A stretch of 64,000 nt of DNA, taken from assembly GCF_009905375.1 (NCBI RefSeq), contig NC_133657.1, positions 45,682,192 through 45,746,191 of the forward strand, given 5' to 3'. This document shows, piece by piece, positions 19,906 to 29,885 of this stretch (within the stretch, counting starts at the first letter, position 1; the number at the start of each line of letters is the position of its first letter). This stretch comes from Apium graveolens. Taxonomy: Eukaryota; Streptophyta; Magnoliopsida; Apiales; Apiaceae. Position numbers and translations under genes: made by a program. The notes beneath the pieces are model-generated. The model was not told where the DNA came from and did not search any database. It was given only the letters and a program-made list of their open reading frames with translations.

Positions 19906-21764
19906 CTTAAGCCTATTTTCAGCTGATCCAAAGTCATGTGTCCTATATTCACCTTACTGGAATCTTTGGATGTGCTAGCTCCTTCTTTGACAAAGTTCTT
20001 GAGAGTTGAATCATTCTTCTTATTAAGGATTTTATTTTTAAAATTACTTGCCTGTTTTAATTGATGAGCCTTCAACGGATGCTCCTTTTCTTCCTTCAAC
20101 GGATAACTTTCATCATCCGTTGATTCCACATCCGTTGACAATCCATCAATTAATTCTAACTCCTTTTTGTTCTTCTTCCAGGCATCCTCACAGAATGATT
20201 CAATTCCCTGAACCTTGGCAATTTGAACACTAACATCCCTAGATGTTTTCCAGGCCTTAATTACCTCTTGCTCACTTTCTAACTGTTTAGAAAGAATTTT
20301 TACTTTCTTAACAGCTTCTTCTAGTTCACTCTCAACAGTCAAGCATTTAAGTTTAATCTTTTCAAGCTCAATTACCTGATTCTCTAACACAACATCCCTA
20401 TCACTTAAAAACACATTATTCTCTTTGATCCTAGTGTTTTCTTTAGCTAGTGATTTAAGGGAAACACGCAAATGATATAATTCATTGGACATATCATTTA
20501 TGGCTTCATTGCATTCATGTTTAGAAAGCTGAGAGAGATCAGTAGTAATTACCTGGTTGCTTGATGAACTAGTTTCATTTTCATCAGAGTTAGCCATCAG
20601 GGCTAGGTTAACATATTCCACATCATCATCTTCATTGACCCCAACTGCTGCCCAATCATCTTGAGTGAGAAAAGCTCTTTCCTTTTGTTTGAGCAAATCA
20701 AAATACTTCTTTTTGTAATCAACTTGCTCAAATTTCTTTTTATCAGAGGTTGGCTTCCTACACTCACTTGCAAAGTGTCCACTCATGCCACAGGTATAAC
20801 ATTTGAACTTGGATTTGTCCACCATATTTTTGTTTGGCTTAGTGAATTTTGTATTTTTCCTGAACTTCATCTTTGCAAACCTCCTGGACAGAAAAGCCAG
20901 ATGTTCATCAATATCATCAGAGTCATCCTGACTGGAATTGTCTTCATCCTCAGCTACTTGCTCTTTACCCTTGCTTAATTCTGATTTGCTTATGCCAATT
21001 TTGAGACTTGGCATTGTCTTTTCCTCATTCCTGGTTTCAACTTTTTCACTGTCAGCTACAAGTGCAACTGATCCTCCTTTTCTCTTTCCCTTTTCCAACA
21101 GCTCATCTTGCTCAATCTCAAGTTCATAAGTCTTCAAAATTCCATATAATCTTTCAAGTGTGAAGTCCTTATAATCTTGAGAATTTCTTAGAGAAACAGT
21201 CATAGGCTTCCATTCCTTTGGTAGAGACCTTAGAAATTTTAAATTGGAGTCCTTGACTTGGTACACTCTCCCATACAGCTTTAATCCATTCAATAGTTTC
21301 TGAAATCTGTTGAAGGTATCATTCAATGATTCTCCTTCTTTAAAATGAAAATATTCATACTGTTGAATGAGAAGCTGCATTTTGTTTTCTCTAACTTGCT
21401 CAGTGCCTTTACAGATAAGCTGCACAGTATCCCAAATTTCCTTAGCAGTTTGGCTGTTGATGACATTGTCAAACATATCTTGATCTAGGCCATTAAACAG
21501 AATGTTCATGGCTTTCTTGTCCTTGTGGACCTCTTCAATATCTTCAACGGTCCATTCTGCCTTTGGCTTGGGAATAGACTGTCCAACAACAACTGTTGCA
21601 GTAGCAGTTGTGGCCACCTTGTGTGGGATGTGAGGACCATTTTCAATGCAGTTGATGTAGCTTTCATCTTGAGAGAGAAGATGTAAGTGCATCTTCACCT
21701 TCCAATGATGGTAGTTATCTCTTTCCAGGATTGGAATCCTTACTCCAATATCCTTCTTACTCAT
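19851..21764 (-). CDS. gag: C1 gag (637 codons open)
   Basis: The longest open frame in the window. It starts with MSKKDIGVRIPILERD (gag N-terminus), which lies 46 bp downstream of the primer site in transcript order. The N-terminal ~200 residues contain NYHHWKVKMHLHLLSQDE, KEIWDTVQLICKGTEQV, LNDTFNRFQKLLNGL and LRSLPKEWKPMTVSLRNS, the conserved copia gag capsid region. A CCHC knuckle (CYTCGMSGHFASEC) is at residues ~325-340. The C-terminal half is a long Leu/Lys/Glu coiled coil (around ENTRIKENNVFLSDRDVVL), typical of Sireviruses. Near 20070-20135 the frame carries four TCAACGGATR/ATCCGTTGA words read as STD and YPL/HPL. The frame runs off into LKEMGR after a frameshift; the original protein continued in the 19366-19905 frame. 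Confidence 0.93.
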   Translation of the reverse strand: MSKKDIGVRIPILERDNYHHWKVKMHLHLLSQDESYINCIENGPHIPHKVATTATATVVVGQSIPKPKAEWTVEDIEEVHKDKKAMNILFNGLDQDMFDNVINSQTAKEIWDTVQLICKGTEQVRENKMQLLIQQYEYFHFKEGESLNDTFNRFQKLLNGLKLYGRVYQVKDSNLKFLRSLPKEWKPMTVSLRNSQDYKDFTLERLYGILKTYELEIEQDELLEKGKRKGGSVALVADSEKVETRNEEKTMPSLKIGISKSELSKGKEQVAEDEDNSSQDDSDDIDEHLAFLSRRFAKMKFRKNTKFTKPNKNMVDKSKFKCYTCGMSGHFASECRKPTSDKKKFEQVDYKKKYFDLLKQKERAFLTQDDWAAVGVNEDDDVEYVNLALMANSDENETSSSSNQVITTDLSQLSKHECNEAINDMSNELYHLRVSLKSLAKENTRIKENNVFLSDRDVVLENQVIELEKIKLKCLTVESELEEAVKKVKILSKQLESEQEVIKAWKTSRDVSVQIAKVQGIESFCEDAWKKNKKELELIDGLSTDVESTDDESYPLKEEKEHPLKAHQLKQASNFKNKILNKKNDSTLKNFVKEGASTSKDSSKVNIGHMTLDQLKIGLSWLRIRRKLKENLKEMGR

Positions 21765-21810
21765 GATGTTAGCAGAATAGATCTTTAAACTCTTTGTATG
21801 TTAAGAGCTT

Positions 21811-21822
21811 GCTCTGATACCA
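21811..21822 (-). other. C1 primer-binding site (initiator tRNA-Met)
   Basis: TGGTATCAGAGC on the minus strand, two bases inside the 5' LTR end, is complementary to the 3' end of plant initiator tRNA-Met. C0 (38819-38830) and C3 (48879-48890) have the identical site. Confidence 0.93.
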
Positions 21823-21824
21823 AT

Positions 21825-22927
21825 TGTTATTCCCAGTGGACTAACAATGAGATTTACAGAAGGGGGGTTGAATGTAAATCTCAAAACTTTTTCAAGTTTT
21901 GAGTAGTTTCTAAGGCTAAGTGTTTAAGTGAACAAATGTGTGTGAATTGCTTGAAGCTGATACAGACAGACATATATTCAAACACAAATGTAAAGAACAC
22001 AAAGAACTTAAAAACGTTTCTGGTGGATTTGTTGTTCCACCAGAGAGGTGTTATTTCAGAAAATCTGTGATTCAAAGAATTAAATCACAGCTGCTTCCTA
22101 GTACAAACCAGATGATTTTCTCTCTGGATATTTCTAAACAGCTCAGGAAAATTCTTCTCTAATTACTAGCTGCTACTTGGCTTATATATCACCAAGTTTA
22201 CAAGTGAAGACAAAACTGTAAAATATAATTGAAAAGATTCTTCACATGTTTCTTCTTCATTTCTCTATCCAATGCAATCTAGGATAATCTGTGAATCTTT
22301 GAATACTTCCTTGTTTGCATCAGAATGGAAATGCTGCATTTTCTTGATTCCTCCTAGAGGCTTCCACATTCTAGTTTATCTCTGTCAACCCATGTGCCCC
22401 TGTCAGCTTGTGAATTGTCACTATCAACTGCTAATGAACTAAGCATCCGTTGAAGCTTTCATCCGTTGATGCCTTATCCGTTGAGGCTTTATCCGTTGAA
22501 GCTTTATCCGTTGATGCATTATCAGTTGAAGTCTTTATCCATTGAAGCACTTATCCATTGATGGATATTATCCGTTGAAGTATTAGAGACATCCGTTGAA
22601 GCTTTGTTTCTTATCCGTTGAAGGTCTTCAATATCCGTTGATACTTCTTCACTTATACAAAATTACAAGGCATGAAATATTTACAATTAGCCCTCCTATT
22701 TGTATATCCATTAGTAGTCAACATGACTGATAATTTCCTACAACATCTAAGAATTACAACTTGAAACCATAGAATGAAATGTGCTACAATACTAAACTTA
22801 TTGCTAAGTAAAGCTACTCCTTCAACGGATAGCCAAGATGGTCTTATCCGTTGAGGCTACAAACACTAGATTTCTACTTAAGTGTTTTGTTTAACTTATC
22901 ATCAAACTAATACACATATTCCTAACA
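21825..22927 (-). repeat. C1 5' LTR (1103 bp)
   Basis: Partner of 5404-6506, same length, about 26 differences. Carries the same TATCCGTTGA cluster (22443-22640). TATATAAG on the minus strand (22181-22188) is a likely LTR promoter TATA box, about 350 bp from the LTR end. Confidence 0.94.
22181..22188 (-). promoter_or_regulatory. Putative TATA box of the C1 5' LTR
   Basis: TATATAAG in the minus direction, followed by a leader of about 330 nt to the LTR end. Conserved in the 3' LTR (5760-5767, TATATAAA). Called by position and sequence only. Confidence 0.5.
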
Positions 22928-23157
22928 GATATATTTTTACGTTCAAGCTGTTCGTTAAAACGCAAAATATAGGATAAAACCGGGCTTTCAGGAGGGATAA
23001 AATACGTGTCAATTTCTCATCTATGCACAGATGCGTGTCATATTTTTACTTAATGAGATATAAATTTTTTTGTTAACAACATCAGTTTCTGCCTTCCTCA
23101 TCTCAATCTCTCTATCTCTGTTATCTCTCTCCCTCTCACAATATCTCCAAATCTCTA
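22928..23157 (+). repeat. G1 5' LTR, second part (right of C1)
   Basis: Begins with the second GATAT and continues GATATATTTTTACGTTCAAG, matching the G1 3' LTR at ~35335-35570. The same segment is also present left of C1 at 5132-5380, so the two flanks overlap by about 230 bp instead of simply continuing. It stops after AATCTCT, and remnant C4 sequence begins. The remaining ~2.4 kb of the 5' LTR and the 5' end of the G1 internal region are missing. Confidence 0.8.
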
Positions 23158-24369
23158 GCCGTCAAACAACGTCAAACGCCTTACAGACGAGTCGTTGATA
23201 GCTTTAGCTATCCGTTTTGTTCAGACGCTTGTTTACCTATGGAATAGGGTATTTGTTTGCGTAAATCGGACACCAGACCCAGATTTCACCAAATCTGCAG
23301 TAGCCAATTCAGAATCCATATCTAATATGATTCTCATAATTAGAACAAATATAAATCATGTATATATCAGTATATATATAGATTACATAATCATCTTATG
23401 CTTATACAACTCACATGAATATCATATATTCAAAACCATACATATATAAGAATATTATATCAACATCAAATCATGGCGAATCACGTACATGCTCATATAT
23501 CGAAAACAGTTAAACACATAAACGAATTAAAAACTTTTTGCAAGTAGCTCTGATGCCATTGAAGGGTTTTTAGCACATAAATGCAGCGAAAACGTAAATT
23601 TAATCTTAAAAAAACCGAAACCCTCCGCAGGATCCATGCGAAAAATATTATTTAATTCGTAGTCCAGTATGTTTACCTTAAGAAGCTTTACGTTAATAGA
23701 AAGATGGAGGTCTTTAATAGCAATCCAAGAACGATGAACGGAGATCCTTAGCAGCTGCTCCTCGAGTGTGAAGCACTCCACTGGTATCCACCAAGAAAAT
23801 GATGTAATGAAGGAGGAGGAGATGGAGAGAATTAGGGTTTTGTAAATCTTTTTGGTTGAGGCAAAAATAGGGTTTATAATAGTATATTTATAGGCAAAAT
23901 TTTCAGCTGAAAATTATCCCATAAAATATTATTATTATTAATCCTTTATTATTCTCACTAGTAATTAAAACACCTTTTAATTATTAATCCTTTTTCTAAA
24001 CTCTTTAGAAATAATTCTCTCACTTGATTTAATTTCCAAAAATTAAATTCTTAATTAATAATATTAAGAACCTTTTCTTAATTAATTTATAATCAATTAA
24101 ATCTCATTTAATCAATTATTAAATTTGCCAATTAATTATTTATTTCATAAATAAATAATTATCAGCCATTATTAATTAATTCCTCCACCATTAAATCATT
24201 CTCTTTTATGGTGTGACCTTGTAGGTTCAATATTAAGCCGGTAGTAAAAATAAATAATAATAAAACTATTTTATCATTATTTGTATAAATTCTCTAATTC
24301 ATTAAATATGATTAATTAATTAATCATATTTATTCTACATCGTGAGGGATACTTCTCAGCATATCGCGA
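23158..24369 (-). mobile_element. C4 left remnant: leader, primer site and truncated 5' LTR of a copia element
   Basis: On the minus strand this reads, from right to left, a truncated LTR (24369-23560), then PBS TGGCATCAGAGC (23558-23547), then ~390 bp of leader (to 23158). It matches 27869-28989 over its whole length at high identity, with about 80 extra bases at ~23205-23285 in this copy. The primer site lies on the outer side of the LTR, so this is a separate upstream element end and not the 3' LTR partner of 28180-29885. At 24369 the LTR stops in ATATCGCGA and joins directly to RT code. Confidence 0.82.
23560..24369 (-). repeat. C4 truncated LTR copy (810 bp)
   Basis: TGAAGGGTTTTTAGC start, identical in layout to 28180-28989 at a constant offset of 4620 bp. 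It is very AT-rich, with ATTAATTAAT runs. The final ~900 bp present in the right copy are missing. Confidence 0.85.
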
Positions 24370-24650
24370 GCAAAACCATATATGGTTCGCAGCAGCTTAC
24401 ACACTAAGTGTTCATTTCCCTTGGAAAGAAAACCCTCTGGCTGTGTCATATACACTTCCTCCTCAAGTTCCTCATTGAGGAAGGTCATTTTCACGTCCAT
24501 TTGCCAGATCTCATAGTCGTAGTAAGCAGCAATCGCAAGCAAAATCCGAATTGATTTTAACAGGGCTACAGGCGAAAAAGTTTCATCAAAGTCAATCCCT
24601 TGCCTTTGTTTGAATCCTTTTGCCACGAGCCTGACCTTATAGGTCTCCAC
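24370..24650 (-). pseudogene. pol: C4 RT N-terminal fragment
   Basis: [42 protein letters not shown] and LLRTIYGF are the first RT blocks of a copia element distinct from the Sireviruses. The frame then runs into LTR sequence (24369), so the catalytic DD box, RNase H, polypurine tract and 3' LTR are deleted. Confidence 0.85.
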
Positions 24651-25838
24651 CTAGCCATCTGCTCCAATCTTTCTTTTGTATACCCACTTGCACCTAATAG
24701 GCTTAACACCTTCAGGCGCCTCAACCAGAGTCCATACTTGGCTGGTATACATAGATTCCATTTCGGATTTTATGGCACTATGCCATTTCTTTGAGTCAAC
24801 ACTACTCATAGCCTCATTATAGGTTACAGGGTCGTCATCATCAATGATTGACAACTCATTGTCATTCTTAATGACAAGGCCATAATACCTCTCAGGTTGG
24901 CGAGACACTCTCCCTGTCCTACAAATGAGCTGTTCCACAGAAGGTTGTTCATTCTGAACAGGTGTTTCCACTTGATACGTAGTAATTCGTGCTTCTTGAA
25001 CTTCATCAAGTTCAATTTTGCTCCCACTGTTTCCTTCAAGGATAAACTCCTTTTCCAAGAAGGTAGCATGTCTGGAGACAAACACACGATGATCGGTGTA
25101 AAAGTAATACCCCAAAGTCTCTTTAGGATATCTTACAAAATTACATTTTACGGATCGAGATTCCAGCTTATCTGGGTCAACTTTCTTGACATAAGCTGGA
25201 CATCCCCAAATCTTAACTTGTTTAAGAATCGGTTTCCTTTCTTTCCATATCTCATATGGTGTTTGAGGAACAGATTTGGTAGGCACCTTATTCAGTAAAT
25301 ATGTTGAGGTTTCCAATGCATAACCCCATAGGAATACTGGAAGATTCGCATAGCTCATCATGGACCGAACCATGTCTAACAAAGTTCAATTTCTCCTTTC
25401 AGATATACCATTTAACTGTGGAGTATATGGAGGAGTCCACTGGGTTACTATACCATTTTCTTTGAGATAATCTAGAAACTCTCCATTCAAGTATTCACCA
25501 CCTCGATCTGATCGAAGAGTTATAATACTATGTTTGGTTTGTTTCTCCACTTCATGTTTATATTCTTTGAACTTTTCAAAGGCTTCAGACTTGTGTTTCA
25601 TCAAATACACATATCCGAATCTAGATCTATCATTTATGAAAGTAATGAAGTATGAAAATCCACCCATGGCTTGCGTAGACATTGGTCCACATACATCTGT
25701 GTGTACCAATCCTAGCAAATCTGCAGCCCTCTCTCCATGTCCACTAAATGGAGATTTGGTCATTTTACCTAATAGACAAGACTCGCATGTAGGATATGAT
25801 TCAAAATCAAAGGGGTCAAGTAACCCTTCCTTATGCAA
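24651..25838 (-). pseudogene. pol: C4 integrase
   Basis: 25838-25386 has CESCLLGK (zinc segment), HTDVCGPM (first Asp), LRSDRGGEY (second Asp) and QLNGISERRN (Glu). After a stop at ~25385 the frame resumes (25382-24651) with [27 protein letters not shown] and a linker to RT ([23 protein letters not shown]). The third residue Glu and both Asp are present. The lineage differs from C0/C1/C3 (shorter linker, TYLLNKVP motif), perhaps Tork- or Ale-like; the clade is uncertain. Confidence 0.85.
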
Positions 25839-25847
25839 TGTCCGCAG

Positions 25848-26386
25848 TCAATTTTCACTAATATGACCTAGCCTACAGTGCCATAAATAGGTCAGATTTT
25901 CATCATCTCGTTTTCTTTTATTAGTTTGTTCAATCTGAAGTAAAGCATGCTCTACGTCACATACATACAGACCTTTATTTAAAATGCCACGTCCAAAAAG
26001 AACATTATCTCTAAGGATAGAACATTCATTATTCTTAATAATAAATGAAAAACCATCCACATCCAACATAGGAATAGAACAATATTCCTCACAATAGAGG
26101 GAATGTAATAACAATTATTCAAAATAATAGTCTTGCCCATAGGCATATGTAAACTAAATGATCCTACAAATATGGCCGCAACCCTTGCTCCATTTCCCAT
26201 ACGTAGAATCACCTTATATTTTTCAAGAGTCCTACTTCCCTTTAGTCCTTGCAACGAATTGCAAATATGAGAACCACAGGCGGTATCTAATACCCAAGTA
26301 GAAATTTGACCTAGTGACATATTAACTTCGATCATGAACATGCCTGAATCAGAAGCGGTAGTCTTACTACCCTTCCTCTTCTTCAA
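25848..26386 (-). pseudogene. pol: C4 protease and GAG-pre-integrase
   Basis: 26386-25979 has STWVLDTACGSHICN, where the protease triad reads DTA instead of DTG/DSG, then ILRMGNGARVA. The overlapping frame 26114-25848 carries the segment toward LWHCRLGHISEN (zinc His). The two frames overlap, meaning a frameshift around 26000-26110. Confidence 0.82.
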
Positions 26387-26515
26387 TTCTGCAAGGTAAA
26401 CCTTGCAGTTCCTCTTCTAGTGCCCCAACTTATTACAGTGAAAACAAACAGCTAAATTCGGACTAGTCAACTTGTGAGCATCTAGTATGCTCCGGAGTGA
26501 TAGTGCAGAAGACAT
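26387..26515 (-). pseudogene. gag: C4 gag reduced to its two ends
   Basis: ATG at 26515 opens MSSALSLRSILDAHKLTSPN, the gag N-terminus, and it passes without a frame change into LAVCFHCNKLGH, then a TAG where Trp is usual, then KRNCK, the C-terminal zinc knuckle. The whole capsid part, normally several hundred bp, is missing. The junction is in frame, so an internal deletion or a template switch made a mini-gag of about 43 codons to the protease. This copy cannot encode particles. Confidence 0.8.
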
Positions 26516-28166
26516 GACGAATATAGTAAATCTGTAAATGATAAACACATAACAACACTTAGCAAATATTTAATTTCATTTCAAAACACTATATGAATCG
26601 GGTCTTTATTCATAAGTGTCTCCCACTAGTTTATCTAATTTTTTCAACCCCCTAAGTGGAAATTAAGCATTCATAATGCTAGTGGGAATAGGGATCCTAC
26701 ATTTCATCACACAACCTCGGCTGTGGCACGAAACGTCATGTGATGTTCAATAGGAAGACAACTATTGTCAATTACATCTTATGTTATTACCTAATATAAG
26801 TTTAGCCTCTTGAATAATTGAGTCACGGCTGTGGCACGACAAACTCAATATTCTAAGTCAAGTCTAACCCAACATTTCGTACAATTGAATCAGTCTCCAA
26901 CGGCCCACGGCTGTAGCACGTACCGACCTTTAGATTCTAATTCAATGTACACATCTCTATGTAATAGACAAGTATTTCTTATTTCGAAATCAAAGCCCTC
27001 GGCTGTAGCACGAAATGACAATGATTTAAAAATAAGAACCACTTTCTACCATGTTGGAAGGCTATGACCGACACAAGCCCGTTGTGTCATTGGTCAGTTA
27101 CTACTTGATATTATTTAATTTTAGAGGGATTATATTATGTTACAATCATAATCATATTATAAAGAGATTCTTCCTTTTAAATTAAATATTTCAAATCAAT
27201 AATCGATAATCAGATGATTCCCAGATCGGGTGGAGCATTGTCAAGCACGCCTTATATTGATTTAAGTTCACCTAAATCTATCATCGCATGGTAAACATAG
27301 GCATATATCTCATATATAAAATTAAATAAACAAGTAAATGTAAAGTGCAATAAAGTAAATGTGTTTGGTTATGGCCCCATCCTATGTGAACTTTATCAAG
27401 CTCATGATAAAGATCAAGGTCAATCTAATAGGGTGATGGAAATAAATACAACTACTTATTACATAAGTATTCTTCTTTGTTTAGACTTCTTGTATGCCTC
27501 GTCTTCTTCTTTGTATCACCTCCATTGGATAACCTTCTTGAGTCTTCAATTACATTACATGATTGAAAGTAAAACTAATCTAATGAACTTACAAGAATAA
27601 CTTGAGTTACATTCGAGATTTATTATTACAAAGATTGATGACATGCAAGTTGTATTTAAAACCAAAACCAAAACCATTACACTAAGGTCGAAAGGCCATA
27701 ACCATCCACCATGCTCATACAACACATAAAAGCATGTTAAAACACATAATCTGATCTTAACATATCATATTATCCATGATCTAATCATAAAAAGAAAATA
27801 TGACAAAAATCAGAAAAATCAGAATCAAATCAGAAAAACAAGAATCACTGTTTACGGGCAGTAAACGACGTCAAACGCCTTACAGACGAGTCGTTGATAG
27901 CTTTCAGCAAATCTGCAGCAGCCAATTCAGAATCCATATCTAATATGATTCTCATAATTAGAAAAAACATAAATCATGTATATATCAGTATATATATACA
28001 GATTACATAATCATCTTATGATTATACAACTCACATGAATATCATATATTTAAAACCATACATATATAAGCATATTATATCAACATCAAATCATGGCGAA
28101 TCACGTACATGCTCATATATCGAAAACAGTTAAACACATAAACGAATTAAAAACTTTTCGCAAGTA
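26516..28166 (-). other. C4 leader (5' untranslated region)
   Basis: 1.65 kb without an open frame between the gag start and the PBS. Between 26715 and 27015 the word GGCTGTGGCACG or GGCTGTAGCACG occurs four times, spaced ~80-110 bp. The part 27869-28166 is also found at 23158-23546. I see no other gene. Confidence 0.6.
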
Positions 28167-28178
28167 GCTCTGATGCCA
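28167..28178 (-). other. C4 primer-binding site
   Basis: TGGCATCAGAGC (minus), one base from the LTR end; it differs by one base from the tRNA-Met site of the Sireviruses. Repeated at 23547-23558. Confidence 0.8.
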
Positions 28179-28179
28179 T

Positions 28180-29885
28180 TGAAGGGTTTTTAGCATATAA
28201 ACGCAGCGTAAACGTAAATTTAATCTTAAAAAAACCGAAACCCTCCGCAGGATCCATGCAAAAAATAATATTTAATTCGTAGTTTAGTATGTTTACCTTA
28301 ATAAGCTTTACGTTAATGGAAAGATGGAGGTCTTTAATAGCGATCCAAGAATGATGAACGGAGATCCTTAGCAGCTGCTCCTAAAGTGTGAAGCACTCCA
28401 CCGGTATCCACCAAGAAAACGATGTAATGATGGAGGCGGAGATGGAGAGAATTAGGGTTTTGTAAATCTTTTTGGTTGAGGCAAAAATAGGGTTTATAAT
28501 AGTATATTTATAGACAAAATTTTCAGCTGAAAATTTTCCCATAAAATATTATTATTATTAACCCTTTATTATTCTCACTAATAATTAAAACACCTTTTAA
28601 TTATTAATCCTTTTTCTAAACTCTTTAGAATTAATTCTCTCACTTGATTTAATTTCCAAAAATTAAATTCTTAATTAATAATATTAAGAACCTTTTCTTA
28701 ATTAATTTATAATCAATTAAATCTCATTTAATCAATTATTAAATTTGCCAATTAATTATTTATTTCATAAATAAATAATTATCAGCCATTATTAATTAAT
28801 TCCTCCACCATTAAATCATTCTCTTTTATGGTGTGACCCTGTAGGTTCAATATTAAGCCGGTAGTAGAAATAAATAATAATAAAACTATTTTATCATTAT
28901 TTGTATAAATTCTCTAATTCATTAAATATGATTAATTAATTAATCATATTTATTCTACATCGTGAGGGATACTTCTCAGCATATCGCGACTATCAGGATA
29001 ATACGAATTCACTGCTTAGAATACCAAGAACCTATTCAGTGAGTAGTTACCGTACAATTAATTCCTTCTACCCTGTAATGTCACGATTAAATACAAGGCA
29101 TGGAACTTGTGTCAAGCCTATCTTATTTAATCACTTGATTTCCCATTCATTATGCTTAGTTCTATTTAATGTAAATTAGAAACTCCTTTCTAATTTCATT
29201 CACTGTGGCCAGAGATTTCTGAACTAACATAAGTGGAGAAGAATTGAACATTCTCTTCCTATAGTGGAAGGGGTAGATCATTTATTGATCATACACTATC
29301 TTCGTGTACAAATTTCTATACCCAGTAGAGCTCTTATAATTGTCTCTTGAGACTAAGAACTAAACCAAAGCATAGTTCAGTGTACACAAGATGACTATGA
29401 TGACCTCAAGTCTAAGGATACTTGTACAACTATCACTATGTGAACAACTGCTGACACGTGAGTGAACTCCATCAGTTGTTCAGCTGTGTGAGTCATGTTC
29501 AGTGAACTTATTCTATAATAAGCACCTACATACTAGCTATAGTGTCACCACACAAATGTCTATGAGAACAGACATCCTTCATAATGAAGCAAGCATAGTA
29601 TGTACTGATCTTTGCGGATTATTAATTACAAGTTACTAATCCTACGACCAGGTCCTATTTAAGTTTAGAGTTATCATCTTTTAGGTCTCATTATTATGAT
29701 CTCATCATAATCCATAAAAAGCTTTACTCTAAACTATGGTATATCTTATTTAAACACTTAAATAGATAAAGCCCGCAATAAAAACAAAACAAGTCTTTTA
29801 TTAATATCAATGAAATCAAAACAGATTACATAAAAGTTATTCCTAAATCCTCATACATGATTGGACTTAGGACATATCTCTTTCA
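28180..29885 (-). repeat. C4 5' LTR (1706 bp)
   Basis: Ends TGAAGGG and CTCTTTCA in plus orientation (minus start TGAAAGAGATATGTCC). Preceded by a PBS at 28167-28178. The following bases (TTTTAAAC) are G1 internal sequence, so this right end seems intact. AT-rich; the last 900 bp differ from AT runs and carry no ORF. Confidence 0.88.

Larger units (their letters stand above)
5404..22927 (-). mobile_element. C1: complete Sirevirus-like Ty1/copia retrotransposon (17.5 kb, including a nested solo LTR)
   Basis: A full-length element on the minus strand: 5' LTR 21825-22927, tRNA-Met primer site, gag, PR, IN (split by S1), RT, RNase H, an internal TATA/leader module, a long third ORF, polypurine tract, and 3' LTR 5404-6506. 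The two LTRs are both 1103 bp and differ at about 26 sites by eye (about 97.6% identical), which means a fairly recent insertion, later than G1. Without S1 and one duplication the element is about 13.3 kb, long because of ORF3. Coding frames carry several frameshifts, so it is probably non-autonomous now. Confidence 0.95.

Noticed and set aside
23560..29885. Reading 23560-24369 and 28180-29885 as the two LTRs of one simple C4 element
   Set aside because: The left copy has a PBS and leader on its outer side (23158-23558) and lacks its last 900 bp, so it is the 5' end of a neighbouring unit, not the 3' LTR.
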